A stretch of DNA of 64,000 nucleotides. Source: an uncultured Methanomethylovorans sp. GTDB lineage: Archaea > Halobacteriota > Methanosarcinia > Methanosarcinales > Methanosarcinaceae. Within the stretch, counting starts at the first letter, position 1. Every line of letters starts with the position of its first letter. The stretch spans positions 744,001 to 808,000 of the forward strand of contig NZ_OY782870.1 of assembly GCF_963678545.1 (NCBI RefSeq), written 5' to 3'. A model generated the notes under the pieces. It made no database searches. It was not told the origin of the DNA and worked only from the letters and a program-made list of their open reading frames with translations. Made by a program: the position numbers and the translations under genes. Positions 17,468 through 26,611 of the stretch are shown here, piece by piece.

Positions 17468-18886
17468 TTACTTAAGAGTAATGGTATTTCCCAATGTAAT
17501 TCTTCTCGTAGTTTTTGTATAAACCATTAATGGTTCTACAATCCTGCCATTGGCAGTTACAGGGTTCCCATTTTTCAGCTCTGCGAACATAGGACCAGGA
17601 GGTACTCCCAGCTCCCGGGCAAGTTCTGGGTTGAACCTCTCCTCTGTAATATATAGCGTCATCTCTTCCGGGATGTATTTTATTTCATAATGCTCTTTTA
17701 GTATTTTAATGCATTCATCTATAAGCATATCAGCTGAAGCTTTTTCTTTGCCTCGTTTGCACATCATTATGCCAGGCAATGTCCCATTATCCCTTTCAAG
17801 GTACACCACATCCAACATTCCAAGTAAGTCAATCACTTTTTTCTTATCAACAGACGCTGCTTCACTGAAGATACCCTCATCCATCTCAAAGATCAGAATA
17901 TCCTCTGTCTTTACATCTGTTGTATCGTTTATCATCTGTCTGAATGCACTCGTTATCCTCAGGCGGCTCCCAGGACAAAACCTGTCTGCCAGCCTAAACA
18001 TATGAGAATATATGTGCCAGGGCAATCCCTGCATGTCTGTTATGTCACTTTCCCTAAGCAATTGAAGTCCAAGATCTTTGATTATACTAGTGATCTTTTC
18101 TTTATGTGCTGAAGACATTGCCCTGCGGTCGAAATATACAAAATCAGCATTTGATTTATCAATAGCTTGTCTAACAAGTTCCAGGTCTAGGTTATCAAGC
18201 TGATGATTAGGAAAATTGTGTCCAAATGTTATACTATTCTCCAGCAATAATTTGGACTGACGTTTTGCATAGTGGCCACCACCAAAGCCAACAGCTATTG
18301 GCAAGTTTTCCTCTTTAACATTCAATATTGCCCGGGCAGCGATCTCTCCTGCCACCGGGTCCTTCCATTGTTCCTCTGCACTGCCTATCTCGGCATAGAC
18401 CATCGGTAGAGACACATCCGTAGGGCCATGGTGTGTGGATTCCATTGTAACCTCATAGCCAGTATCTTTCACCATATTTTGCATACTTCTCAAAATGGAC
18501 TTCAAGGCAGAAGGTGCAGGATGGGACAATTCTCTTGCGTGTCCTCCAAATTCTGCATTTCCGCTGTTACCTGTATAATGAGCGGTAAGAACCCTATTTC
18601 CATCCTTGCTTTTATGTTTTGAGGCTACTATAATAAGCCGTGTCTTTAATCCACACGCTTCAAGTTTACGGTCTATACCATCCTGATAGATGTGATGTGC
18701 ATCTATTTCTACAAGCCAGAAGCCTTCGGATGAATAAACACATACCAGTTCTTTCCAGTTATAGCCAGTTACGTTCAAAGGAACCCATTCTCTCATTTTC
18801 AGTATCTGTTCCTTGATGTTCTGGCTCGCACTGTCAACTGTAGAGTAGAGAATAGTTATTCTTGCTTCTTTTTCATTGCTTTTCAT
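17468..18886 (-). CDS. dtdA: D-aminoacyl-tRNA deacylase (GEK1/DtdA type)
   Basis: A 472-residue zinc enzyme that removes D-amino acids from mischarged tRNA. The N-terminal DtdA domain holds [34 protein letters not shown] and [11 protein letters not shown] with the conserved His residues. About 200 further residues form a C-terminal domain seen in many methanosarcinal homologues. The start is 13 bases below the former stop of a broken methyltransferase gene, so it was probably second in that operon; an IS now ends 37 bases upstream and may supply the promoter. Confidence 0.9.
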   Translation of the reverse strand: MKSNEKEARITILYSTVDSASQNIKEQILKMREWVPLNVTGYNWKELVCVYSSEGFWLVEIDAHHIYQDGIDRKLEACGLKTRLIIVASKHKSKDGNRVLTAHYTGNSGNAEFGGHARELSHPAPSALKSILRSMQNMVKDTGYEVTMESTHHGPTDVSLPMVYAEIGSAEEQWKDPVAGEIAARAILNVKEENLPIAVGFGGGHYAKRQSKLLLENSITFGHNFPNHQLDNLDLELVRQAIDKSNADFVYFDRRAMSSAHKEKITSIIKDLGLQLLRESDITDMQGLPWHIYSHMFRLADRFCPGSRLRITSAFRQMINDTTDVKTEDILIFEMDEGIFSEAASVDKKKVIDLLGMLDVVYLERDNGTLPGIMMCKRGKEKASADMLIDECIKILKEHYEIKYIPEEMTLYITEERFNPELARELGVPPGPMFAELKNGNPVTANGRIVEPLMVYTKTTRRITLGNTITLK

Positions 18887-18944
18887 CTGCCTTCATCCTC
18901 AGTTTGAACCTTCTTTTATCATAGAGCCTATTTCAAAACTTCAC

Positions 18945-19378
18945 TCACACCTTTTTCCAACACAACAGGAAACATGCAATATCTAACAATCCTTTGAAAA
19001 CCACATTAAGACGTTCATATCTACTTGCTAATTTTCTAAATCCCATCTTCAACCATGCAAAGAATCGTTCTATAGTTCCTCTGTAATGATATGTTTCTTC
19101 ATCAAATCGAGTAGGTCTTCCTCTTTTCTTTCTTTTACTGTTCCTTGTATTGATCGGTATGTTGCTTTTGATAGCTCTGGACCTTAAGTACTGCCTGATT
19201 TCTGTATCGTCGTACGCAGCGTCTGCCAGAACTTCAAGAGGTCTTGTCCTTGGTCTTCCATCGGTCTTAACCTTAATATCCTCCATAACTTCAATGAAGT
19301 GCTGTCTATCGTGCTCTTTTCCAGAAGATATTTGGATTATAAGTGGAAAACCTTCACAACTTACACATGCATGAATCT
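18945..19378 (-). CDS. IS5-family transposase, second frame (catalytic C-terminal part)
   Basis: This frame is open from the slippery site and reads KGIKIHACVSCEG, then LEVLADAAYDDTEI with the second Asp and TIERFFAWLKMGFRKL with the catalytic Glu. The first ATG is at 19286, but the useful product needs a -1 shift from the upstream frame at A7 (complement of 19391-19397). Appears complete to LLCWKKV. Confidence 0.85.
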
Positions 19379-19747
19379 TTATACCTTTCCTTTTTTTGTG
19401 ACCGTTGTACGAGGAGTCCTCTCCCCTTTTTTAGTTTCGATGAAACTGCTGTCGATACACACTGTATCCAATGAGAACTTACTTTTCTGGTAAGCGGAAT
19501 CCCGAAGGGATTCCATTATCTCGTTCCATATACCTTCCTCTGACCACCTTTTCAGCCTTCTCCAGGCAGTTGCCTGGGAACCATAAATAGCTGGCATATC
19601 TCCCCATCTGCAACCTGTTATCAGAACAAAGAGAATACCATTGATGACCTTACGGTCATCAGCTCTCTTTCTTCCGGTAATTGGTTGTGGTGGCAAGTGT
19701 GGCTTTATAAACTTCCATTGATCATCAGAGAGTTCTCTGAATTCCAT
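19379..19747 (-). CDS. IS5-family transposase, first frame (DNA-binding N-terminal part)
   Basis: A 122-residue frame with the DUF4096-type N-terminal domain: LSDDQWKFIKPHLPPQP, NGILFVLITGCRWGDMP, and the first catalytic Asp in VCIDSSFIETKKG. It ends at VTKKGKV then TAA; immediately before the stop the mRNA has ACAAAAAAAGG, where a -1 slip enters the second frame to make the full DDE enzyme. Confidence 0.85.
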   Translation of the reverse strand: MEFRELSDDQWKFIKPHLPPQPITGRKRADDRKVINGILFVLITGCRWGDMPAIYGSQATAWRRLKRWSEEGIWNEIMESLRDSAYQKSKFSLDTVCIDSSFIETKKGERTPRTTVTKKGKV

Positions 19748-20186
19748 TCATATCCCCACAATAACATTCAGAGAAATAGTATTTATAGTTTTGATACAGG
19801 CTCATATCGAAAACCCATCTGCTCACACCAGGTGCCACGTTACCACACCTGCGGCAGTTGAGAACCTTTAATCCCTTGCTTTCATGATCTGCAGTAATAT
19901 CCTCTATTTGATGTTTTTTCTTAAAAGTATAGAAATGTATCATTCCTTCTGGCATGACCACATGTGGTACTATGTAAAGGAAATGATCCATGTCACAAGG
20001 TGTGGAAATTATAGCCCTGTGAAAATAATATTTTAGCATCAAAGGAATGTCTGTGGCATCGGCACGTATCACTGAAAGGTCTTGTGTAACTTCCTTCCTT
20101 AAAGCATTCTTTTGAAGCACATGACAAGCTGCAATATTCCATAACCCTTATTAATCTTGATGTTTCACTTTTATACAGTGATCTAA

Positions 20187-20495
20187 ATGTCATCGTCAAT
20201 TGCTGTAGAAATTGTACATTTCAAAGTCAAGGCGGGAACCAATGAGCAAGAATTTCTCAAGGCATCTGCTAATATGATGCAGGAACTGAGCAAATTATCA
20301 GGTTTTATTGACAGGGAACTGCTCAAAGGTGAAAACAGACTATGGACAGATATAGTTCACTGGGAAAGTATGGACCGTGCTTTAAAAGCCACAGCTGATA
20401 TAATGAAACTTCCTTTGTGTCTTGCATATTTTAGCTTCATTGATGATACTTCGCTTCAAATGATGCATTTCACACAGAGTCAAAAGTATCTTTAA
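20187..20495 (+). CDS. ABM-like (antibiotic biosynthesis monooxygenase fold) protein
   Basis: A 102-residue protein that looks like a dimeric alpha-beta barrel. IAVEIVHFKVKAGTNEQEFLKAS, FIDRELLKGENRLWTDIVHWESMDRALKA and MKLPLCLAYFSFID match the strand-helix order of ABM-superfamily proteins. Many members are small oxygenases or of unknown function, so no reaction is assigned. It stands divergent from the methyltransferase remnant. Confidence 0.7.
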   Translation: MSSSIAVEIVHFKVKAGTNEQEFLKASANMMQELSKLSGFIDRELLKGENRLWTDIVHWESMDRALKATADIMKLPLCLAYFSFIDDTSLQMMHFTQSQKYL

Positions 20496-20558
20496 ATTTT
20501 ATTTAAATACCAAATACCCACTCGTATGGTAATTCGGACTGGACATCTCATTGTCCTG

Positions 20559-20820
20559 CTAAACGCTATCAAACAAGCCTATTATGAAAATGTCTTTAGT
20601 TTCACCAATCAACCATTTACAGTATTCTATAAAGTGTATAGCAAACAGTATCATTATGGGGATTCCAATAATTTCATGAATATACTTCCATTCATATCCG
20701 CCAATTCCCATATGTAGAGTCATTTGATCTTATCAGCAGCACTATCTCTGAAATTCCCTGTAATAGCATCAGTGCCATTAATGGCACATCTATAAGAAAG
20801 TGGGTTTTTGTCATCTTCAT
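20559..20820 (-). pseudogene. Frameshifted DUF4405 membrane protein
   Basis: From the ATG at 20820, with GGAGGAG 6 bases upstream, the frame reads THFLIDVPLMALMLLQGISEIVL and stops; in another frame it continues YEWKYIHEIIGIPIMILFAIHF to TAG at 20559. Together these match the intact DUF4405 gene at 21479-21760 (FLIDVPLM/YIVDVPLM, WKYIHEI/WKHIHLV, FAIHF/FIIHL). The span of 262 bases is one off a multiple of three; the shift is near 20690-20710. Confidence 0.85.
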
Positions 20821-20930
20821 TGCAAACTCCTCCTCTTTTCTGTTTTTAAATCCCTTTACATTTGAGTGTGAGTATTTTATTGGCTCAATACTCCCCTTAT
20901 TCGTCCCAATGGGTTACATTATAATAAAAA

Positions 20931-21078
20931 GAAACCTGGGCTCTGTAGAATACCTATTAAAATCAATATCTACAGCCAGAAAGAGTTGTTCTCTAACGAT
21001 ACCTAGAGAAACTATTTGAGAGAAATCTCAATTCTGTTTTTGCTTGAATATCGAGGATTTCTACAGAGCTGAAACTTG
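20931..21078. mobile_element. 132-bp MITE related to the 1000-bp IS5 element
   Basis: Element 20939-21070 has no coding capacity. Its ends GGCTCTGTAGAA (20939-20950) and TTTCTACAGAGCT (21058-21070) are inverted repeats that match the tips of the IS at 6971-7970. The flanks GAAACCTG (20931-20938) and GAAACTTG (21071-21078) are an 8-base duplication with one change, the same length as for that IS. Probably moved by its transposase. Confidence 0.8.
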
Positions 21079-21445
21079 CATTCTTTTGTATGTTGAAGTT
21101 TTACATGATATCATTTGAAGGTTGATTAAAGGATAAAAATGTAAATTATGCTTGATATCTCCTTAGAAGTAGGTATGAAGCAATTGTATTTTAAGTTTAT
21201 ATATTTTTACAAACATTTTATTTAATACATCTCTACAAAAATAGAGTGTGAAAATTACATTTCTATGTTATTCTGAGACTTCCTCATTTATTTACGGTAT
21301 ATTTAATTCTCTCGTCTATGAATTTGGGAGATGCTCCAAATGAAATATCCTCTTTTTATGTACTATTCTGCATAACTAATATATTTGATATTGTCCACTG
21401 TAAAAATGATATATTTAATAAAATTTCATCGGGAAATGTAGACTA

Positions 21446-21463
21446 CGGGATATGGCTATCCCG
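21446..21463 (-). terminator. Hairpin downstream of the DUF4405 gene
   Basis: CGGGATA (21446-21452) and TATCCCG (21457-21463) form a 7-bp stem with a 4-base loop, 16 bases after the DUF4405 stop on the minus strand; a moderately T-rich tract follows. Confidence 0.5.
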
Positions 21464-21478
21464 CATGGTACAGCTAGA

Positions 21479-21760
21479 TCACTCTACAGAGCATGTTTGT
21501 GCTGCATTATTCTTATTAAGTCCAAAGTTTTTCTTTGTTACACAGACTACCCATCTCCAATGTAATGCAAGATGAATGATGAATAATACCACCATCGGCA
21601 GTCCAGCTACTAAGTGGATATGCTTCCAGCTAAACATACTCATACCCAAGTAGGAGGCATTTCTTGATCCAAACTGGAGAATGATGCCCGAAAGTCCTTC
21701 AAGGACTGTTAGGACCATTAATGGTACATCTACAATATAATTAATCAATGTTCTGTTCAT
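21479..21760 (-). CDS. DUF4405 cytochrome b-like membrane protein
   Basis: A 93-residue protein with two transmembrane helices (about 9-28 and 47-66). His residues in WKHIHLVAG and FIIHLALHWRW sit at helix ends where cytochrome b-like proteins bind haem, so haem binding is possible. AAGGAG lies upstream of the ATG at 21760. A frameshifted paralogue is 660 bases downstream. Function unknown; an electron-transfer role is inference. Confidence 0.75.
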   Translation of the reverse strand: MNRTLINYIVDVPLMVLTVLEGLSGIILQFGSRNASYLGMSMFSWKHIHLVAGLPMVVLFIIHLALHWRWVVCVTKKNFGLNKNNAAQTCSVE

Positions 21761-22004
21761 TATAAACTTAAACTCCTTCGTGTCTTCTTTTGTTTTTGGG
21801 ACTACAGCTTAGATCTGCTGTCAATTTCCTATCAGCACAATCTTGCTCTTCACATGGCATAATGAACGAAATTAAAATAAAAAGACACTTACACTGTCCA
21901 GAAATCAGTAATAAAAATTAAAAGTTTAATAAGACTTAGAAGTATTAATCAAGCTTCAATGCTCCTCTAAATTACTTATCTCCTCTCAGTATGTCTCAAA
22001 TATC

Positions 22005-23639
22005 TCAGATCACACAGAAGTTGTTGCGCAGCTTCTTCGTGAGCCTCATATTTTCAGAATAATCAACTTTAACATCCATAAGCCACACTCCGCCTGTATT
22101 TATCGCATATTCAAGTTGTGGCTTGAAGTCTTCTGCTTTTTCTATTCTTATTCCTCTAGCGCCAAAGCTCTCAGCGAGTTTGACAAAGTCGGGGTTAAAG
22201 AAGTCTATTCCAAAGCTGGAATTGAATTTTTTCTTTTCATGCCATTCTATGAGTCCGAACTTGGAATCATCGAATATAACTATCACTATATCGCATCCAA
22301 CACGTACTGCGGTTTCAAGTTCTTGTACGTTCATAAGGAACCCCCCATCCCCTGCTACAGCCACTACTTTCCTTTCTGGTTTCAGGACTTTTGCTGCAAT
22401 AGCTCCGGGAAGTGCAAACCCCATGGATGCTAGACCGTTGGATATTTGCACTGTATTGGGTTCATAAGCTGGATAAAGACGCCCTATCCACAGTTTATGA
22501 GCACCCACATCGCTGATGAGAATGTCTTCCCTATCCAGGGTCTGTCTGATATCATATATAATCTTCTGGGGTTTCATGGGAAACGCCATGTCATCCTTAA
22601 ATTCAAGGAGGTCCTTCTCCATGTTCTCCCTCACTTTAGAGAAGTATTCAGGTATTTCTCTTTTCTTACAGAAACGTATCAGGTGTTTCAGAGAAGTGCG
22701 GATATTTCCCAAGAGTGATAGGTCAGGGATGAATTTTTCATCTATATCGTGATGTACAGAGTGGATCTGGATTATTTTCTTGGAGCCATCTGGATTCCAG
22801 AACCTTGGGCTGTATTCTATTTGGTCGAATCCTATGCAGATGACAAGATCAGCTCTTTCAAAACCACACATGATATGGTCATGGTCTTTAATACCCATAG
22901 ATCCCAGATAATGTTCATCATCTGCAGGGAAAGAGCCTTTGCCCATAAAAGTTGTAACTATCGGGATCCCGGTGCTTTTTACGAAATTGCGCAATTCTTC
23001 AGATGCATCTTCTCTTATAACGCCATTTCCTGCTAAAATCACAGGCATTGTAGCAGATTCAATGAGCATAGCTGAACGCTTCAGCTCATCTTCATCAGGC
23101 ATACATATGTGAGAATATGGTTTTTTTACAAGTGGTACTTTGTTTGTTTGCTCTGCAGCAATGTCTTCAGGAAGTTCGATATGTGTTGCACCTGGTCTAT
23201 CCCTAGCTATATCAAAAGCTTTACTAACAATTTCTGGTATGAAATCTGCTCTTGTTACGCTGGAGTTCCATTTGGTGAACTCTCGGAAAGCTTCCACTAT
23301 GTTCAGGTACTGATGGGCTTCTTTGTGGGTCTTTTCAAGTCCGGCCTGTCCGGTAATAGCTACCAAGGGTGCCCTGTCAAGGTGTGCGTCAGCGACACCA
23401 GTTATGAGATTTGTTGCACCAGGACCCAGGGTTGCAAGGCACACACCCGGTTTGTGTGTGAGCCTGCCATAGACATCAGCCATAAAGGCTGCGGATTGCT
23501 CATGTCGTGTCACTATGAACTTTATTTTTGATCTGGAAAGAGAATCGGTCAAGTCCAGGGTCTCCTCACCCGGAATGCCAAAAATATATTCTACTCCCTC
23601 TTTTTCAAGACATTTTACCAGAAGGTCACTACCTTTCAT
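22005..23639 (-). CDS. Acetolactate synthase-like TPP enzyme
   Basis: A 544-residue thiamine-diphosphate enzyme of the acetolactate synthase large-subunit family, which condenses two pyruvates to acetolactate. The N-terminal domain has FGIPGEETLDL and the catalytic Glu in VTRHEQSAAFMAD; the C-terminal domain has the TPP motif GDGGFLMNVQEL followed by DDSKFGLIEW. No regulatory subunit (IlvN) is adjacent, and context is two aldehyde dehydrogenases rather than ilv genes, so a catabolic or related decarboxylase role is equally possible. It starts 1 base after the upstream aldehyde dehydrogenase, in one operon. Confidence 0.85.
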   Translation of the reverse strand: MKGSDLLVKCLEKEGVEYIFGIPGEETLDLTDSLSRSKIKFIVTRHEQSAAFMADVYGRLTHKPGVCLATLGPGATNLITGVADAHLDRAPLVAITGQAGLEKTHKEAHQYLNIVEAFREFTKWNSSVTRADFIPEIVSKAFDIARDRPGATHIELPEDIAAEQTNKVPLVKKPYSHICMPDEDELKRSAMLIESATMPVILAGNGVIREDASEELRNFVKSTGIPIVTTFMGKGSFPADDEHYLGSMGIKDHDHIMCGFERADLVICIGFDQIEYSPRFWNPDGSKKIIQIHSVHHDIDEKFIPDLSLLGNIRTSLKHLIRFCKKREIPEYFSKVRENMEKDLLEFKDDMAFPMKPQKIIYDIRQTLDREDILISDVGAHKLWIGRLYPAYEPNTVQISNGLASMGFALPGAIAAKVLKPERKVVAVAGDGGFLMNVQELETAVRVGCDIVIVIFDDSKFGLIEWHEKKKFNSSFGIDFFNPDFVKLAESFGARGIRIEKAEDFKPQLEYAINTGGVWLMDVKVDYSENMRLTKKLRNNFCVI

Positions 23640-23640
23640 T

Positions 23641-25008
23641 TCAGAACACCTTCATTGATTTTGCTCCTAAGAACTCATACATTCCAATCCTGTGCAACTC
23701 CCTGCCAAATCCGCTTTTTTTGAAACCTCCAAGCGGCAAACGGGAGTCAGAACACACACCATTGTTTATAGCTATGAGTCCGGCTTCGATCTCCTTTGAA
23801 AATCTTATTGCTCGTTCACGGTCCTTACTCCATATACTTGCGCCCAGACCGAATTCCGTGCTATTGGCTAGTTTTATAGCATCATCTTCGTTCCTGAATG
23901 TTACTATAGGTGCAACTGGTCCGAATGTCTCCTCGGTAAGTACGGGTGCACCTTCAGTTATGTTTCCAAGTACCACCGGATAAAAGAAACTGCCTTTACC
24001 TTCTTGTTTTCCACCCTCTAGCAGCACATCTGCCCCGGCTTTAAGTGTCCTATCCACCTGATTCTGCACAAAATCCGCTTGTTCTGTGTTTACCAGAGGT
24101 CCCATATCGTTGTTTGGGTTAAGAGGATCGCCTATTTTCAGGTCGTGGACATGTTCCAGGAACCTTGAAGTAAATTCTTCGGCAATAGTTGCATCCACAA
24201 TGAACCTCTTGGCTGCTGTACATCTCTGCCCTGCATTCTGGAATCTGCTTTTTGCTCCTTCTTTTGCAGCTATTTTTACATCTGCATCATCCAGCACAAT
24301 GAATGGATCGCTGCCACCCAGTTCCAGTATACACTTCTTTATACTGCCACCAGCAGCAGCAGCCACTTTCTCCCCCACCTGCCTACCCCCTGTAAAAGAT
24401 ACGGCATTGATCTCATTTCTGGGTATTAGGGAATATGCAGTGGCTCCATCTATCAACAGGGTCTGGTATACACCTTCGGGAAACTCTGCCTCTTTAAATA
24501 TACTTTCAATTGCCAGTGCACACTTTGGCACATAACTTGCATGCTTGAGCAATATTACATTACCACCGGCCAGTACAGGAGCAGCAAAACGTAACGCCTG
24601 CCAGAAAGGAGCATTCCAGGGCATAATACTGAGAATTGTTCCCAGAGGTTCAAGCACGATTCCAGAGGCTTTTGCTTCGGTTTCCACAAATTCCGGAGAT
24701 AGGAGCATCTCGGTCTGCTCTGAAAAGTAATCAAATACCTTTGCACATTTTTCTATTTCATCCAGGGATTCTCTGATGGGTTTACCCATTTCCATCGTGA
24801 TTGTCTGTGCGAGTTCCTGTGCCCTTTCCCGGAGCACTCCTGCTGCATTGTCAAGGTAGTATTCACGGTTAAAAACCTCAGTTTCCTTCCATCCTTTAAA
24901 GGCCATCCTTGATCTTTTTATGGCATCTTCGACCCTTTCTGTTGAATATAATTCATATTCCCCATTCGTTTCTCCTGTAGCAGGATTAACAGACCTCATC
25001 ACTTTCAA
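23641..25008 (-). CDS. NAD(P)-dependent aldehyde dehydrogenase (succinate-semialdehyde type)
   Basis: A 455-residue aldehyde dehydrogenase with catalytic Cys in NAGQRCTAAKRF, general-base Glu in LELGGSDPF, and ETFGPVAPI near the C-terminus. The sequence resembles the GabD/succinate-semialdehyde group, but the substrate is unproven. It pairs with a second copy (25130-26497) 121 bases upstream and with the TPP enzyme directly downstream; the three may act on products of 2-oxo acid decarboxylation. Confidence 0.9.
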   Translation of the reverse strand: MKVMRSVNPATGETNGEYELYSTERVEDAIKRSRMAFKGWKETEVFNREYYLDNAAGVLRERAQELAQTITMEMGKPIRESLDEIEKCAKVFDYFSEQTEMLLSPEFVETEAKASGIVLEPLGTILSIMPWNAPFWQALRFAAPVLAGGNVILLKHASYVPKCALAIESIFKEAEFPEGVYQTLLIDGATAYSLIPRNEINAVSFTGGRQVGEKVAAAAGGSIKKCILELGGSDPFIVLDDADVKIAAKEGAKSRFQNAGQRCTAAKRFIVDATIAEEFTSRFLEHVHDLKIGDPLNPNNDMGPLVNTEQADFVQNQVDRTLKAGADVLLEGGKQEGKGSFFYPVVLGNITEGAPVLTEETFGPVAPIVTFRNEDDAIKLANSTEFGLGASIWSKDRERAIRFSKEIEAGLIAINNGVCSDSRLPLGGFKKSGFGRELHRIGMYEFLGAKSMKVF

Positions 25009-25129
25009 TATTATCCCTCTCCTTCGTTTATATTCATCCGTTTTTAAACTTGGGTCAATTAAATATAAACCAATACTGGTTCAGGTGCATGTTGGGACTA
25101 ATATGCTCTTGGATATTCCTTTCCCACAT

Positions 25130-26497
25130 TCAGTATATTTTTATGGATTTGAGATGCATAAACTCATAAAAACCGTGTTTTGCCATTTCTCTACCCATGC
25201 CGCTTCCCTTTATGCCTCCGAACGGCATGCAGGCTTCTGGACGGAAGAAAGCATTAACAGCTACCATTCCAGTCTCAAGCTGTCTGGCAAGCAAAGCTCC
25301 TTTCTCCCTATCTTCTGTCCAGATGCTTGCCCCCAGGCCGAACTGTGTACTGTTGGCTACACGGATGGCTTCCTGCTCGCCCTCAACTACAATTATCGGC
25401 GCTATTGGTCCAAATGTCTCTTCTGTCATCACTTTCATTTCGGAATTCACTTTTGCAAGCACAGTGGGCGCGTAGAAAAATCCTTCCCGGTTTACCCTTC
25501 CTCCAGGTACAAGGACTTTTGCTCCTTTTGCGATAGCATCTTTCACCTGCTGTTCAAGCATGGATATTTGTTCATCACGTACTAATGGTCCTATATCTGT
25601 ATTCTTGTCCAAAGGATCTCCAAGTTTGAGTTTTTCTGTGAGTTCCACAAACTTCATTGTGAACTCCTCTGCCACTTCCTGTGCTACTATGAACCTCTTG
25701 GCTGCAATACATGTCTGCCCTGTGTTGATACACCTGCTGGGTACAGCCACAGTTGCTGCTTTTTCCACATCTGCATCTGCCAGCACTATGAACGGATCAC
25801 TGCCACCAAGTTCCAGCACGAACTTCTTCATATTTCGGGCTGCCAGTTCTGCTACTTTTTTTCCGGCAACATCGCCACCTGTAAAGGAAACTGCTTTTAT
25901 TTCGTTCCTCTCTATGAGAGATGATGCCGTAGAGCCATCGATGAGCAATGTCTGGAAGACTCCTTCAGGAAATCCTGCTTCTATAATTAATTCTTCCATC
26001 TTCAGGGCACACATGGGCACATAACTGGAATGTTTGAGCAGCATTACGTTGCCTGCTTCCAGGATATGAGATGCTGCACTGAGCACCTGCCAGAAGGGGA
26101 AGTTCCAGGGCTTTATAGCCAATACCGGACCCATAGGCTCGTATGATACAAGAGACTCAGAAGCATCTGTTTCTATCTGCTCCGAATGCATAAGTTCCTC
26201 TGCATGTGCAGCAAAATAGTCGATGGTATCGGCGCATTTAACAATCTCTCCAACTGATTGTTTTATGACCTTTCCCATCTCCAATGTGATGAGTTCTCCA
26301 AGTTCCTGTTTTCTGTTCCGCAACAGTTGTGAGAAATCACTTAAAAGTTTGCTACGTTCTGATACATCAAGCTCTTTCCATTCGCAGAAAGCGGTATCAG
26401 CCTTCTTGAGAGTGGCATTTATTTGTTCTTCAGAATAGGGTTGAAATTGTTTGATAGTTTTTCCAGTTGCTGGGTTGATGGATGAGATAAGATTCAT
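25130..26497 (-). CDS. NAD(P)-dependent aldehyde dehydrogenase, paralogue
   Basis: Exactly the same length (455 residues) as its neighbour and clearly homologous throughout: SINPATGKT start, LELGGSDPF with the general base, NTGQTCIAAKRF with catalytic Cys, EETFGPIAPI and a C-terminal GSGMGREMAKHGFYEF. A local duplication is likely, followed by divergence. Same strand, probably the first gene of the operon. Confidence 0.9.
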   Translation of the reverse strand: MNLISSINPATGKTIKQFQPYSEEQINATLKKADTAFCEWKELDVSERSKLLSDFSQLLRNRKQELGELITLEMGKVIKQSVGEIVKCADTIDYFAAHAEELMHSEQIETDASESLVSYEPMGPVLAIKPWNFPFWQVLSAASHILEAGNVMLLKHSSYVPMCALKMEELIIEAGFPEGVFQTLLIDGSTASSLIERNEIKAVSFTGGDVAGKKVAELAARNMKKFVLELGGSDPFIVLADADVEKAATVAVPSRCINTGQTCIAAKRFIVAQEVAEEFTMKFVELTEKLKLGDPLDKNTDIGPLVRDEQISMLEQQVKDAIAKGAKVLVPGGRVNREGFFYAPTVLAKVNSEMKVMTEETFGPIAPIIVVEGEQEAIRVANSTQFGLGASIWTEDREKGALLARQLETGMVAVNAFFRPEACMPFGGIKGSGMGREMAKHGFYEFMHLKSIKIY

Positions 26498-26611
26498 GGT
26501 GAAACTTCCAATAGATGATTGGTTCTCTGGATAGAAAAGAGGAAGGTATGGGGTATAAAGTTAGCTGGGGAAGCTAAAGCTGGTAGGTAGATGATGTAGG
26601 GAAACTTGCTC

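Larger units (their letters stand above)
18921..19806. mobile_element. IS5-family insertion sequence, 880 bp, two-frame transposase
   Basis: Element 18924-19803. Termini GAGCCTATTTCAAAACT (18924-18940) and AGTTTTGATACAGGCTC (19787-19803) are inverted repeats with 15 of 17 matches; ATA flanks each side (3-bp duplication), as in the ISL2/IS1031 groups. The transposase is split into two overlapping frames joined by a slippery run. Confidence 0.9.
18899..20150 (-). pseudogene. Trm5/Met-10-like tRNA methyltransferase remnant, split by IS
   Basis: The segment from about 20150 to 19804 (readable from a GTG at 20120) encodes only the C-terminal half of a class I methyltransferase: VIRADATDIPL, MPEGMIHFYTF and GNVAPGVSRWVFDM are typical of the Trm5/Met-10 family that makes m1G37. 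An in-frame TAA stands just before the fragment and no N-terminal half exists upstream, where an unrelated gene lies on the other strand. The IS at 18924-19803 then interrupts it; joining the flanks gives VFDMIKEGSN and a TGA at 18899-18901. Both truncation and insertion make it non-functional. Confidence 0.8.
20821..21478. other. Gene-less stretch between two DUF4405 copies
   Basis: No credible gene. It contains the MITE at 20939-21070 and a hairpin at 21446-21463; the remainder is A/T-rich and probably decayed mobile DNA. Confidence 0.6.

Noticed and set aside
21318..21575. Plus-strand frame over the DUF4405 gene end
   Set aside because: Antisense to a better-supported gene, no family features.
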